Positions 45,656 to 54,644 of a DNA stretch of 64,000 nt are shown here, piece by piece; the stretch's first letter is position 1; each line of letters begins with the position of its first letter. The notes beneath the pieces are model-generated. The model was given only the letters and a program-made list of their open reading frames with translations, had not been told where the DNA came from and did not search any database. Both the position numbers and the translations under genes were made by a program. Source of the DNA: Pseudomonas viridiflava. GTDB lineage: Bacteria > Pseudomonadota > Gammaproteobacteria > Pseudomonadales > Pseudomonadaceae. The stretch spans positions 1-64,000 of the forward strand of contig NZ_UUPU01000006.1 in NCBI RefSeq assembly GCF_900591205.1, in the 5' to 3' direction.

Positions 45656-46491
45656 AGGAACCAGCGTCGGCACCGACTGGCCAAGGCTTCGCGCAGTTCG
45701 GCGATACTCACGCTTCGGCGCTCCGGGTCTGCGGCCAATGCTGAATGCAATGCCGGCCAGCAGTGCCTGGGAAGTCGATTGGGCCGGCGCAGTGGCTGAT
45801 TGAGCTGACGCTCGCCAGGTCGCTGCCCATGGGCCAGTTCATAGAGTACGCACGCCGCGCCATACAGGTCGGCACTGGCCGACAGCGCCCCACCTGCCAT
45901 CAGCTCCGGCGCCGCATACGCTGGTGTCCAGGCGTTCAAGCGGCTGCGGCTCAAGCCCGGCAACCCAGCCATCGCCTGCGCCTCGGCGTGACCCAGGCCG
46001 AAATCGAACAAGCGCATCCCCTCCTCACCCAGCATGATATTGGCGGGTTTCACATCGCCATGCAGCACGCCTTGGTGGTGGATGTATGCCAACGCGTCCA
46101 ACAGTTGCAACGCCAGCGGCTGCAACTCCTGCCATGGCAAACCCGCCGGGCACTCCATGAGCAGGCGATCCAGGGTCATGCCCTGCATCAACTCCATGGT
46201 AAAGAATGCGAGCTGGTGGTCGATGTCGACCTCAAAGGAAAACACCCGCACCACATGGCGGTGGTGCAGATTGCGGGTCAGGGCAAATTCGCCGTACAGC
46301 AAGACATGGGCGTCGGGCGAAGCTGAAAACGTTTCGCCCAACAGCTTCAATGCCACGCTGGAGTCGGGTTCGCCGAACGCTTCATGCAACAGGTCCCGTG
46401 CGCGATAGACCACGCCCATTCCGCCGGTGCCGAGTATTCGCTCCAGGCGATAGCGCCCTGCGAGCAGGTTCGGTGGGCTTGCCACGCTCAT
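45652..46491 (-). CDS. stk1: T6SS Ser/Thr kinase, Stk1-like
   Basis: This 279-residue Hanks-type kinase has the Gly loop GTGGMG at residues 21-26, Lys49 in VALKLL, a catalytic segment HGDVKPAN at 144-151 (HGD in place of HRD) and DFG at 163-165. The domain ends with no transmembrane or extracellular part. It is the last gene of the T6SS operon, at the position of stk1 in the H2 type locus. It probably phosphorylates the FHA protein to switch on assembly, opposed by the phosphatase encoded just upstream. The Arg-to-Gly change means the activation loop need not be phosphorylated through the usual Arg pocket. Confidence 0.9.
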   Translation of the reverse strand: MSVASPPNLLAGRYRLERILGTGGMGVVYRARDLLHEAFGEPDSSVALKLLGETFSASPDAHVLLYGEFALTRNLHHRHVVRVFSFEVDIDHQLAFFTMELMQGMTLDRLLMECPAGLPWQELQPLALQLLDALAYIHHQGVLHGDVKPANIMLGEEGMRLFDFGLGHAEAQAMAGLPGLSRSRLNAWTPAYAAPELMAGGALSASADLYGAACVLYELAHGQRPGERQLNQPLRRPNRLPRHCWPALHSALAADPERRSVSIAELREALASRCRRWFL

Positions 46492-46501
46492 ACCGGTGCC
46501 C

Positions 46502-47215
46502 TCATTGCTGAATGACCACAGCCGTCAGATCGTCTCGCGCTGGCCCTCGCAACACATTGGCAAACATCTGATCCAGCACTTGTCGCGGCGTCCGCCCGCC
46601 CATGGCGCTGCCCAGCTCGCCGTGGCTGAGCCCTTGGTACAGGCCATCGCTGCACAGCAAAAACACATCGCCTGGGAGGGTGCTCAGTTCCAGCACCTCC
46701 AGGCTCAGCGGCTGCGGCGCACCTATCGCACGGGTCAAGGCCCTGGCGCCCGGGTAAGCCTGAGCCTGCTCCAGACTCAACTGCTGCTGATCCATCAGTT
46801 GCTGTTGCAGGGAATGGTCACGCGACAGCTGATAGAGGCGCTGGCGTCGCCATAAATAACATCGGCTATCCCCCGCCCAAATACACGCCGCCCGGTGTTC
46901 TTCAAGCAGCAGCGCAACCACAGTGCTGCCCATCGTGCAAGGTTGTGCCAACGCCTGACCCAACTGAGTGTCGAGCCCGCGCAAACACCGCCGAACAGCC
47001 TCGATTCGTTGCTCAAAACTGCCGAAACCCGATAACGCAGCCAGGTTGCTGATCACCCACCGGCTGGCGACATCCCCGGCCTGGTGGCCGCCCATTCCAT
47101 CCGCGACCGCCCAACAGCCGCGCTGCGGGCAATCCAGGAATGCGTCCTCGTTGCGCGTGCGCTGCTTGCCCTGCGCCGTACGCCCGGCACTGCGCCAAGT
47201 ATGTATCGGGCTCAC
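46502..47215 (-). CDS. stp1: T6SS PP2C phosphatase, Stp1-like
   Basis: This protein has about 237 residues from a GTG at 47215 that overlaps the tssM stop (GTGA); an ATG at 47245 is an alternative. It is a PP2C phosphatase, with RTRNEDAF, WAVADGMGGHQAGD and WAGDSRCYL for metal binding, and LLCSDGLYQ and RDDLTAVVI near the C-terminus. It should reverse the kinase encoded 10 nt downstream. Such kinase-phosphatase pairs gate T6SS firing in P. aeruginosa. It is cytosolic, with no signal peptide. Confidence 0.92.
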   Translation of the reverse strand: MSPIHTWRSAGRTAQGKQRTRNEDAFLDCPQRGCWAVADGMGGHQAGDVASRWVISNLAALSGFGSFEQRIEAVRRCLRGLDTQLGQALAQPCTMGSTVVALLLEEHRAACIWAGDSRCYLWRRQRLYQLSRDHSLQQQLMDQQQLSLEQAQAYPGARALTRAIGAPQPLSLEVLELSTLPGDVFLLCSDGLYQGLSHGELGSAMGGRTPRQVLDQMFANVLRGPARDDLTAVVIQQ

Positions 47216-50200
47216 AGTTGCTCCGGCAAGCGGAAGGTGCGCCACGCTGCCATCTGGAATGGGCTGGGGCTGCGCTGGCTGGTGAGCAGGTAATTAGCGC
47301 GCAAGCCGGCGAGTTCAGCCTTGATCAGGTAAGCATCCCGGCCGTTTGCCGACTCGCTCTGCAGCAAGTCGAGGAAGCGGAACAACGACCAGTCACCGCT
47401 ATTTTTCTCGATGCCCAGCGGCCGCTGCTCGGCACCGCGCTCGAGCACCAGGCTGCTGCGACTATTGCCCGCCTCACTGGGCCAGTGAAACGCCATAGGC
47501 ACGATCGGGCCATGCCGGTATTCCAACTGTTGCTCGCCGACTTGCAGGATCGCACGGCTGACCGCCTGGTCCAGGCTGTAGGGCGCCAGCGTGAATCGAA
47601 CGGCCCACTCGCCCTGCTCCTCGCTGAAAAAACCTTGGCGAATCGTCTGCGCCTTGGTCAGTTGTTCCAGCAGCGAACGTGAGATCGGCAAGCTGCGACC
47701 GTCCATACCCCGCATTCGATAACGGTTGCCCTCAGCGCTGACAAATGGCCGCAAGTAGCCCTCATAAAAGCGCGCCATAGCGCCCCGTGGTTTGAAAAAC
47801 TCCTGGAAATCGCCCAAGGCGACATCACTGCCAGCATGGGCATCGAAGGGATAGCGACGCTGGATCGCCTTGGCATAAAAACCATACACCTCGCTTTGAT
47901 AACGCTGATTCACGTGCCCGTAAGCGTCATCGAGCAATTGGCGCCAAGTGGTGTCGGCAACCCCTTCGAACCAGCCCTTGAGCGGCATCGGCAAACGTGC
48001 AGCCGCATTACGCAAATTGCTCAACAGAGGTTGCTGCCCCTCCATACGTTGCTTGACCATTTTGAACGCTGCTTGCTCAGGCGGGCTCTCGCGGTTCAGC
48101 GCCAACAGTTGCAGATGCAGTTCATCCAGCAGGCGTAATGCTTGCGTCAGCTCGGCGCCCGGGTTTTGCGCCTCATCAAGCAGTTGATGCAACGGTTCAA
48201 AGCGGCGCTGTAACGCACGCCGCGCCGCGTCCGGCACCGCCTGCCCGGGTAGCAGCGCACTGGCGGCGGCAATCAATTCACCCGCTGGCTGGCTCGTTAC
48301 CTCGATCCGCTCCTGGGTCGACACCAACCGGGTATTCTCACGTACCTGCTGCAACAGTTGCACCAACGCTGACTGGGCTGACGTCAGGCCCGCAAGCTGG
48401 TCAACGCCTTGGCGCAGGCTGTCACTCTCCTGCAAGCGCAGGCGACCGAGGGCGTCACTCCAGGCATCGGCATACTCGCTGAAATAACGCTGCTCCAGCT
48501 CCAGCATCAACCTGCGCAAATCCATGGCACTGAGGTCAGAAGCTTCGCCAAGCACCCAGTTATCCTGGGCAATGGCATTGACCAGCCGCGGGCCCTGCTT
48601 TTCAAAATACTGCAGATACCTTTTGGTGTAGAAGCCGGGTATGGGCGGCTCATTCCTGGCGAACACCTGGCCTTCGGCCAGGCGGTAGGGCTCCAGGCTG
48701 CGGGCTTGTTCGCGCAGCGTCCGGTAGACCACATCCGCCAGCGACTCCCCGCGTAATGCCTGGCGAGCCTGGGCCACCAGCCCATCGTTCAAGGGGGCTG
48801 CGAACGGCGCTTCAAGCAACCGTGCGAAATGATTATTCAGCCGTTCCTGTGCCGACGTATCCCCGGCAAAGCGTGCGGACCAAAGGCCCGCCACATGCTC
48901 TGCCAACCAGGCTGTATCACGACGCTCGCGCAGGTTGAGCATCAGATAGGCACGCAAAGTGTCCAGTAGCCGCTCGCGATCGCCAAGGCTCGCGCGTACC
49001 TGTTCTTCGAGCAAGGTGGTTACCTGCGGCAGCAGTTGCTGGTGCAGGGCCGTTTTATAGGCATCAACCAATAGCGGCCGAGTCTTCTCGCCCTGATACA
49101 CTCCCGCCCGATCAACCCAGCGCACCTCTGCCCGTGGTGGAAATACCCGCGTGGTTGCCAGGCGGCTGTCCAGCAGCGCCAACCCGACCAGAACCTCGTC
49201 CGAACCTGGCTGGACGGGCGGCTGGGGTTTGATCAGCGCCTGCAGTTCCACCAGGCGCTGATGATTGAATGAATAACTGTTTACCCACAGCGCCGCCGCA
49301 GCACCGATGACCAGCGACGCGGCCAGCGCCAATAAGCCTTGGCGTCGGCGCAGGCGTTGGCGCTCGGGGCTATGCAAGCCGGCGAGATCGGCCTCGGCAA
49401 AAATCACCCGGCTGAACAGTCCTTGTACGAAGTGCGAGCGTGTATCACCCGCCTTCGCGCACGTCAGGTAGAACCCTCGCAAACCATTGATGCGCTGATA
49501 GCGATGGGCGGAAAACGCAGACTCGACAAACAGACACAAGCGGTCTGCGAGACGTGCGGCCTGCTGCGGAAAATCCAGCATCCGGCCACGGCGTTCGACG
49601 TTTCGTTCCTGGTGCAAGCGTGGGATCAGTTCTGCCCCCAGGCGTTGCAGCAGCGCTTCGAAGGCTTCGCGCACATGGGCAATCTCGGTTTCACCCTGCG
49701 CTGCAGCCAGCCGCCCGCCGAGTATGTCCTCGGTGCCGTCGGCCTGCTGCGAATCAAAGAACTCGGCAAACCCGGCCAAGCGGTCAGCCTGGGTCAATAC
49801 CAGATACACCGGCACATCCACATGCAGCGTCTGCTGGATGTCCTGCAGGCGGCTATGTACATGACGTGCGTGAAGCTCCAGGTCGTGCTCATTGCTGGCC
49901 AACAGGGTATCCACAGACAACGTCACCACCACACCATTGAGCGGGCGCGTCCTGCGCCGCAACCTGAGCAAGCTGAGCAACGTCGACCATCCCGCAGCGT
50001 CCACCGAACGGTCTGGCTGGGTCAGGTAACGCCCTGCGGTCTCGACCAAAACGGCCTGGTCGGCAAAATACCAATCACAATGGGACGTGCCACCCGAGGC
50101 CCCCACCTCGACTCGATCGAGCGGAAATTGCAGCCCAGTGGCCGCCAGGAGCTGGGTCTTGCCGCTGCCCTGTTGCCCGATCAACAAGTACCAGGGCAAC

Positions 50201-50577
50201 TCGCTACGCCAACGCTCGCTGCGCTCACCGTAGCGACGAGAGGTTTTCAGCGTCTGCAGCGCCTCCTTGAACCGCCCCCGAACCTGCTTTTGTTCGTCGC
50301 TGACCAGACCCTCACGCTGATGGCGCGCCTGATATTCAGGCTGGCTAACCCGTGCAGTGCGGCCCGCGCCCACCACGACCATCGCCAACCCCCACAATAG
50401 GAACACGCCACACACGGTCAGCAAGCGCGCTGTAGCGCCTTGCCAGAACCGATAGTCATCCACCGCCAGCAACGGTCCGAAAAACCACACCAGCAGCGCG
50501 CCCGACAGCACCAGTAACAGGCTCCAGACCCAACTTTTGCGCAGGACCGTGCCCGCGCCCTTGAAGAATGCGTTCAT
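47212..50577 (-). CDS. tssM: TssM (IcmF), T6SS inner-membrane ATPase-like
   Basis: This 1121-residue IcmF-type protein has two N-terminal membrane helices (residues 17-34 and 52-70), a cytosolic domain with an intact Walker A GQQGSGKT at 134-141, a third membrane helix around 425-445, then a large periplasmic domain with the IcmF-related and C-terminal domains. It forms the T6SS membrane complex with TssL and the TssJ lipoprotein. The length fits the family. An intact Walker A suggests nucleotide binding. It follows tssL by 15 nt and overlaps stp1 at its end. Confidence 0.96.
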   Translation of the reverse strand: MNAFFKGAGTVLRKSWVWSLLLVLSGALLVWFFGPLLAVDDYRFWQGATARLLTVCGVFLLWGLAMVVVGAGRTARVSQPEYQARHQREGLVSDEQKQVRGRFKEALQTLKTSRRYGERSERWRSELPWYLLIGQQGSGKTQLLAATGLQFPLDRVEVGASGGTSHCDWYFADQAVLVETAGRYLTQPDRSVDAAGWSTLLSLLRLRRRTRPLNGVVVTLSVDTLLASNEHDLELHARHVHSRLQDIQQTLHVDVPVYLVLTQADRLAGFAEFFDSQQADGTEDILGGRLAAAQGETEIAHVREAFEALLQRLGAELIPRLHQERNVERRGRMLDFPQQAARLADRLCLFVESAFSAHRYQRINGLRGFYLTCAKAGDTRSHFVQGLFSRVIFAEADLAGLHSPERQRLRRRQGLLALAASLVIGAAAALWVNSYSFNHQRLVELQALIKPQPPVQPGSDEVLVGLALLDSRLATTRVFPPRAEVRWVDRAGVYQGEKTRPLLVDAYKTALHQQLLPQVTTLLEEQVRASLGDRERLLDTLRAYLMLNLRERRDTAWLAEHVAGLWSARFAGDTSAQERLNNHFARLLEAPFAAPLNDGLVAQARQALRGESLADVVYRTLREQARSLEPYRLAEGQVFARNEPPIPGFYTKRYLQYFEKQGPRLVNAIAQDNWVLGEASDLSAMDLRRLMLELEQRYFSEYADAWSDALGRLRLQESDSLRQGVDQLAGLTSAQSALVQLLQQVRENTRLVSTQERIEVTSQPAGELIAAASALLPGQAVPDAARRALQRRFEPLHQLLDEAQNPGAELTQALRLLDELHLQLLALNRESPPEQAAFKMVKQRMEGQQPLLSNLRNAAARLPMPLKGWFEGVADTTWRQLLDDAYGHVNQRYQSEVYGFYAKAIQRRYPFDAHAGSDVALGDFQEFFKPRGAMARFYEGYLRPFVSAEGNRYRMRGMDGRSLPISRSLLEQLTKAQTIRQGFFSEEQGEWAVRFTLAPYSLDQAVSRAILQVGEQQLEYRHGPIVPMAFHWPSEAGNSRSSLVLERGAEQRPLGIEKNSGDWSLFRFLDLLQSESANGRDAYLIKAELAGLRANYLLTSQRSPSPFQMAAWRTFRLPEQL

Positions 50578-50592
50578 TGATTGCTCCCAGCG

Positions 50593-51465
50593 TTACAACG
50601 GCGTCTGAGCCTGGTCCGACGCCGAAGGTTGAAGAAGTTGCATAACTGTCATGCGCTCCTGACCCAATACCCATGCACACCCTGAGTACATCGCCAGCAC
50701 GCAGGCCAGCCCACCGATCACCACCGCTGTCACGGATAGACTGCGCAATCGTGCGGGGCGCTTCCTGGCGGTGCCTGGCGCGGCAGTTATCGAGAGCCTG
50801 TCCCCGCGCACATGCCTGATCTGTCGGTACAAGGCATCGCGTATCCCTTCAAGCTGAGCCCCGCCCCGCGCCATGACGCGGTATTTGCCTTCGAACCCCA
50901 GCGACAGGCACAGGTACAACAACTCCAGCATGGCTACGTGCTTGACGGGGTCGCGGGACAGTCGTTCCAGTAGCTGGAAAACCTTCTCGCCACCAAAGGT
51001 TTCATTGTGAAAGCGACTCAACAGACTGCTCGTGGACCAGTCACTGCGACTGCCCCACGCCGTGGTCACCACGGCCTCGTCAATGACGCTGCACAGCACA
51101 TAGCGCGCAGACATCACCTGCCCGGCCTCGCCACCCAGGTGCAGGGCGCGGGCCTCAAACGTGGTGATGCCGGAAGACAATCGGTCGTTGAGCGTCTGCA
51201 GGTTCTCTCGGCCCGAACTGGTCTTGAGCTGGACGACCTGCGACAAGAGTTCCCAGGCCGCTGTCACCAGGCTATTGGGGCCCATATTGAAGCTCTGTGC
51301 GCCCTGCAGTCGGGCGCTGTAAATCATGCGGTCTTCCAGCTGCTCGAACCGCGGCGGCGAGGGGAAGTCGGTCACCGCCCCCTGCGCCGGGCTGCGCCCC
51401 TCGCGGTCAAGCAACACGGTCTTCTCGTCCTGCGCGTATTCACTGTCCATCGTCATGGCGTTCAA
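50593..51465 (-). CDS. tssL: TssL (DotU), T6SS membrane protein
   Basis: This 290-residue protein has a cytosolic helical DotU domain (ALHLGGEAGQVMSARYVLCSVIDEAVVTT is characteristic; only short parts are diagnostic) and a single C-terminal membrane helix near residues 245-267. The family's OmpA-like peptidoglycan-binding extension is absent, making this the short form, as in H2-type systems. It starts in an ATGA overlap with the tssK stop at 51462 and is followed by tssM. Confidence 0.95.
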   Translation of the reverse strand: MNAMTMDSEYAQDEKTVLLDREGRSPAQGAVTDFPSPPRFEQLEDRMIYSARLQGAQSFNMGPNSLVTAAWELLSQVVQLKTSSGRENLQTLNDRLSSGITTFEARALHLGGEAGQVMSARYVLCSVIDEAVVTTAWGSRSDWSTSSLLSRFHNETFGGEKVFQLLERLSRDPVKHVAMLELLYLCLSLGFEGKYRVMARGGAQLEGIRDALYRQIRHVRGDRLSITAAPGTARKRPARLRSLSVTAVVIGGLACVLAMYSGCAWVLGQERMTVMQLLQPSASDQAQTPL

Positions 51466-52790
51466 TTCCTGATAGCCCAGAAGTCGAGTTCCAGCTCGGC
51501 AAACCCGCCGCTGGCGTGAAAGGCAAAACCACCCGATTGCTCCAATTGCGTGATGTCCTGGGCACTGAGTTCGAGTATGAAATAGGTCTTGCCGGCATGG
51601 AATGGAATCTGTCTCGGCGCCACCGGCAGCGGTTTGATCCTGATACCCGCCAGATGCAGGTTGACCAGCTCGCGGATGCGCTCCACGGTGCCGATCTTCA
51701 GATGCGCCGGCAGTCGATGGCGCAGCTCTTCCGAATCACACTGGGCGGTGGCTGCCAGAATGAACGTCGCCGTGCCCAACAATTTGAGATCACCCACCGG
51801 GCATACCAACACGCCGTACTGGCGCTGCTGCAGCGTCAACTCGATGGCATGCTGTTCCAGTACCAACGACAGCACCGTACGAATGCCGCCCATCAACCCG
51901 CGAAAGCTGGCACCCTGATCGCTATGCCGGTAATGCACGTCCAATTGCGCACGCTTGTTGTCGGTGGCGAACGTCGACAACTCACCGAGGATCGACAGCA
52001 ACTCCCGATACAGCACCTCCGGGCGAACCTGCGTCTGGCTCAAATAATGACGCAACAGCAATTCGGCCCGATTGATCAGTTGCAGCATCAGCAGGTCGCC
52101 TACCTGCGCTCCCGCCGATGTGCCGTTGCCCTGAATGCGCACGGCAATCGCATCGCCACGGGTGGCCAACAGGCTGATCGCCTCCTTGATGCACGACGAG
52201 ACGTACCCGGTAGCCTGGAGATAGATAAACGTCGGTACAAAATCCGTATCCAGCCTCACGCCGCCTTCGCGTGTCGAATCCAGCAACTGGGCGACCTGGA
52301 GTTTCACGTAGAACGGGTCACTGGGATGTTCCCCCACGATCAGGCGCAGGTCCGGACGAGCACAGTTGATCTGGCAACGGGACTCAGCGCCGGCGTTCGA
52401 ATCAGCGATTTGCGTTTCGCAGGCGACGTAGCGTGCCAGGACATCGCTTTGCTCCGGCCGACGCGCTTCAATCTGATTGCCGGTCGCCAGCGGCAACGCC
52501 AGGTAGACGGCCTGTGGGCCGGCGTCGGCGGGCACCTGTAATATCAAAGGCTGCATCGTACCGCTCAGTTCGAACAGACTGCCATCCGGCAATACCCCAC
52601 TGGCCTGGTTGACCACCAGCTTGCCGAGGTTGAGGTACTGCACATCCACCTCAAGGGTCAGAAACCCCCATGCATCGCGGCCCAGCAAGCGAGTACGGTT
52701 GAGTTGCTGATGGTAGTAGCGGTCGTTGTGCTGCAAGTGTTGAGGCCGCAGCAGCATGCCTTCCTGCCAGATGACGTTATGGACCTGCAT
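51462..52790 (-). CDS. tssK: TssK, T6SS baseplate protein
   Basis: This protein has about 442 residues from the ATG at 52790, with GGAGGA six bases upstream; the longer frame to 52823 is not supported. It begins VIWQEGMLLRPQHLQHNDRY, the family hallmark, and continues with the shoulder and stalk regions. TssK links the phage-like baseplate (TssE, F, G) to the membrane complex (TssJ, L, M). It is one nucleotide downstream of the tssJ stop, so translation is coupled. Confidence 0.96.
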   Translation of the reverse strand: MQVHNVIWQEGMLLRPQHLQHNDRYYHQQLNRTRLLGRDAWGFLTLEVDVQYLNLGKLVVNQASGVLPDGSLFELSGTMQPLILQVPADAGPQAVYLALPLATGNQIEARRPEQSDVLARYVACETQIADSNAGAESRCQINCARPDLRLIVGEHPSDPFYVKLQVAQLLDSTREGGVRLDTDFVPTFIYLQATGYVSSCIKEAISLLATRGDAIAVRIQGNGTSAGAQVGDLLMLQLINRAELLLRHYLSQTQVRPEVLYRELLSILGELSTFATDNKRAQLDVHYRHSDQGASFRGLMGGIRTVLSLVLEQHAIELTLQQRQYGVLVCPVGDLKLLGTATFILAATAQCDSEELRHRLPAHLKIGTVERIRELVNLHLAGIRIKPLPVAPRQIPFHAGKTYFILELSAQDITQLEQSGGFAFHASGGFAELELDFWAIRN

Positions 52791-52791
52791 C

Positions 52792-53277
52792 TCAATCCTC
52801 CGCCTTGCGTGCGGGAAGGGCATCGTTGCGGATACCTGCCTGGTCCAGCACTAGGTCGGTACGCGTCAATTGTTCAGGGGCGACCGGCAGCACCAGCCGC
52901 CATTGCACATGGGGCAAATCACGGTAGGCTGCCAGCACACCGACATATCGGCTTTGCGGCTCGACACTGAGCTTGAGCGCCAGCCGCTCACCGGGCCGCA
53001 TCTCAAGCTCTTCGCTGCTGACCCAGTCTTTGGGGAGCGTCTGTTCGGCCCGTGCATAGAGGCTGAAAAAATCCGCATGCTCAAATGCCACCGGGTTGCG
53101 CAGTTCAATCAAGCGCACCACCACTGGCGAGGGACGGCCATGCAGGTCCGGGTTGACCTCGTCGCCGGCCGTCAACGTCAGGTCCAGTTTGGTCAAGGTC
53201 GAAAAAGGTGAAATGCTGCCGCAACCGGCCAACAGGCCCAGCGCTATCAGCATTGATGCAACGGTGATTCGATACAT
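52792..53277 (-). CDS. tssJ: TssJ, T6SS outer-membrane lipoprotein
   Basis: This lipoprotein has about 161 residues and lipobox LLAGC at Cys19. The mature part has the TssJ beta-sandwich pattern (LDLTLTAGDEVNPDLHGRPSP, VVVRLIELRN). It anchors TssM to the outer membrane. The start could be 53277 (AGGA eight bases upstream) or 53286, which would overlap the FHA stop by ATGA. It is encoded between fha and tssK as in H2-type clusters, where it is called lip2. Confidence 0.94.
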   Translation of the reverse strand: MYRITVASMLIALGLLAGCGSISPFSTLTKLDLTLTAGDEVNPDLHGRPSPVVVRLIELRNPVAFEHADFFSLYARAEQTLPKDWVSSEELEMRPGERLALKLSVEPQSRYVGVLAAYRDLPHVQWRLVLPVAPEQLTRTDLVLDQAGIRNDALPARKAED

Positions 53278-53282
53278 GAACA

Positions 53283-54455
53283 TCATCCTGGATAAGCGGC
53301 GTGCAGGGTCGAGACCAGGCGCACCTGTTCCTCATAGGCTTGGGTAAAGTCACTGCGCAATATCTTCTCGCTCAAGGCCCCCTCCTCCCTCTGCCGTCGG
53401 TAGTGGCGCTGGTACGCCCGCCAATGGGCAGCGTCCGAGAAAAACCGGCGCGGTTTGCCCTCGCGCTCGAAGCACAACAACAGATGATCAGGTGCAAACG
53501 CCGCCAGTGCGCTGCGCACTGCGGCACGGCAAGCCACGACCAAGGCCAGTTGATGAACTTGTAGATCCCGACACACCTGGGCGACCACTTGCTCGGCTGA
53601 AAGCTGGCCCAACTCGCCAGTACCCAATAGCGACGTCAAGGTCGCGTGGGTGTCGACGCAATCTCTCAAGGGGTTCTGGCTTTTGAACACGGGCGTGCTC
53701 CAGCCCAGGTTCATCTCACGGCTCAGCTCGTCGCAGGTTCGAAGGTTTTGCTGCAACCCTTCGATGGTTTGCCTGAACAAGCCCGCCACCTTGATCGCCA
53801 GCGCCTCGCGACCCGGCGTATCGAGCGTATCCAAACCCAGGCCCAATGCTTCGCCGAACTGCGACCAGAAGACCTCCGGGGCCGCGCTTGCTGGAATAAC
53901 CGGTAGTGGCGACGCAACCTCCCTGGTCGGCTCAGCCCATCGAGGTACAACCAGATGATCGCGGTCCACAGTTGCGTCACATAACGACTGCGCCGGCGAT
54001 TGCGTTGGCGTATTCAACGCTTCCAGCTCTTGCGACAGTTCTGCGCTGCGCTGTTCGCAATCCAATGCATGAACAGGGTCAAGTTCCAGAAAGGCATTGT
54101 CAGGGATCGCGTCATTCGGAGCCGATCGAGACCGGGCCTCGCCCAGCAATCGGGCACGGATATCCAGCGATCCCAAGCGATATACATCACCTTCACTGAT
54201 CAGCCGCGCCTGCCCTTTGCGCAGACGTTCCAGGCTGCCCGACACAACAATTCCGTTACTGCTGATATCCGTCAGGAAGTAGCGGCCGTCTCGGTAACTG
54301 ACCAAACCATGGTGGCTGGAAATCAAGCGCGTGGTGTCGGCAATGATCCAGTCACACCCAGCCCCACGGCCGATCACCCCGCCGACCCCGTCAAATACCT
54401 TGCGGGCCGGCGCTTCACCGCTCACCGCGTCACACACTTCAAACACTAATTGCAT
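53283..54455 (-). CDS. fha: FHA-domain T6SS regulator (TagH/Fha)
   Basis: This protein has about 390 residues from the ATG at 54455 (GGGAG upstream). An N-terminal FHA domain (residues 10-95, with the phosphothreonine-binding pattern IGRGAGCDWII, SSHHGLV and DISSNGI) is followed by a linker and the C-terminal TagH domain (SALAAFAPDHLLLCFE, RRFFSDAAHWRAYQRHY). It is the predicted substrate or effector of the kinase Stk1 and phosphatase Stp1 encoded at the end of the operon. The FHA half is N-terminal, as in Fha2. Confidence 0.93.
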   Translation of the reverse strand: MQLVFEVCDAVSGEAPARKVFDGVGGVIGRGAGCDWIIADTTRLISSHHGLVSYRDGRYFLTDISSNGIVVSGSLERLRKGQARLISEGDVYRLGSLDIRARLLGEARSRSAPNDAIPDNAFLELDPVHALDCEQRSAELSQELEALNTPTQSPAQSLCDATVDRDHLVVPRWAEPTREVASPLPVIPASAAPEVFWSQFGEALGLGLDTLDTPGREALAIKVAGLFRQTIEGLQQNLRTCDELSREMNLGWSTPVFKSQNPLRDCVDTHATLTSLLGTGELGQLSAEQVVAQVCRDLQVHQLALVVACRAAVRSALAAFAPDHLLLCFEREGKPRRFFSDAAHWRAYQRHYRRQREEGALSEKILRSDFTQAYEEQVRLVSTLHAAYPG

Positions 54456-54471
54456 GGCAGGGCTCCCCTGT

Positions 54472-54603
54472 TCATTGGCCGCGACGGGCCGCCTGGGGGT
54501 CGCCCAACGGTCGGTAGTCAGCATCGTCAAAGACATAATTGGCGTTACAGCCACCCAGCAAACACAGCACAAGCATCAAGGCTTGCCATGGACGAACAAA
54601 CAT
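54472..54603 (-). CDS. OrfX-like T6SS micro-lipoprotein
   Basis: This 43-residue protein has GGGAG seven bases before its ATG and a lipoprotein signal MLVLCLLGGC with the modified Cys at residue 19. The short mature tail ANYVFDDADYRPLGDPQAA is highly polar. It occupies the slot between sfa and fha held by the small gene orfX in the P. aeruginosa H2 cluster. Its function is unknown, and it is easily missed in automated annotation. It probably sits in the outer or inner membrane by its lipid alone. Confidence 0.8.
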   Translation of the reverse strand: MFVRPWQALMLVLCLLGGCNANYVFDDADYRPLGDPQAARRGQ

Positions 54604-54644
54604 CAGGTATCTCCCAGAGAAATAGGTGGGCATAGGGACGCCAT

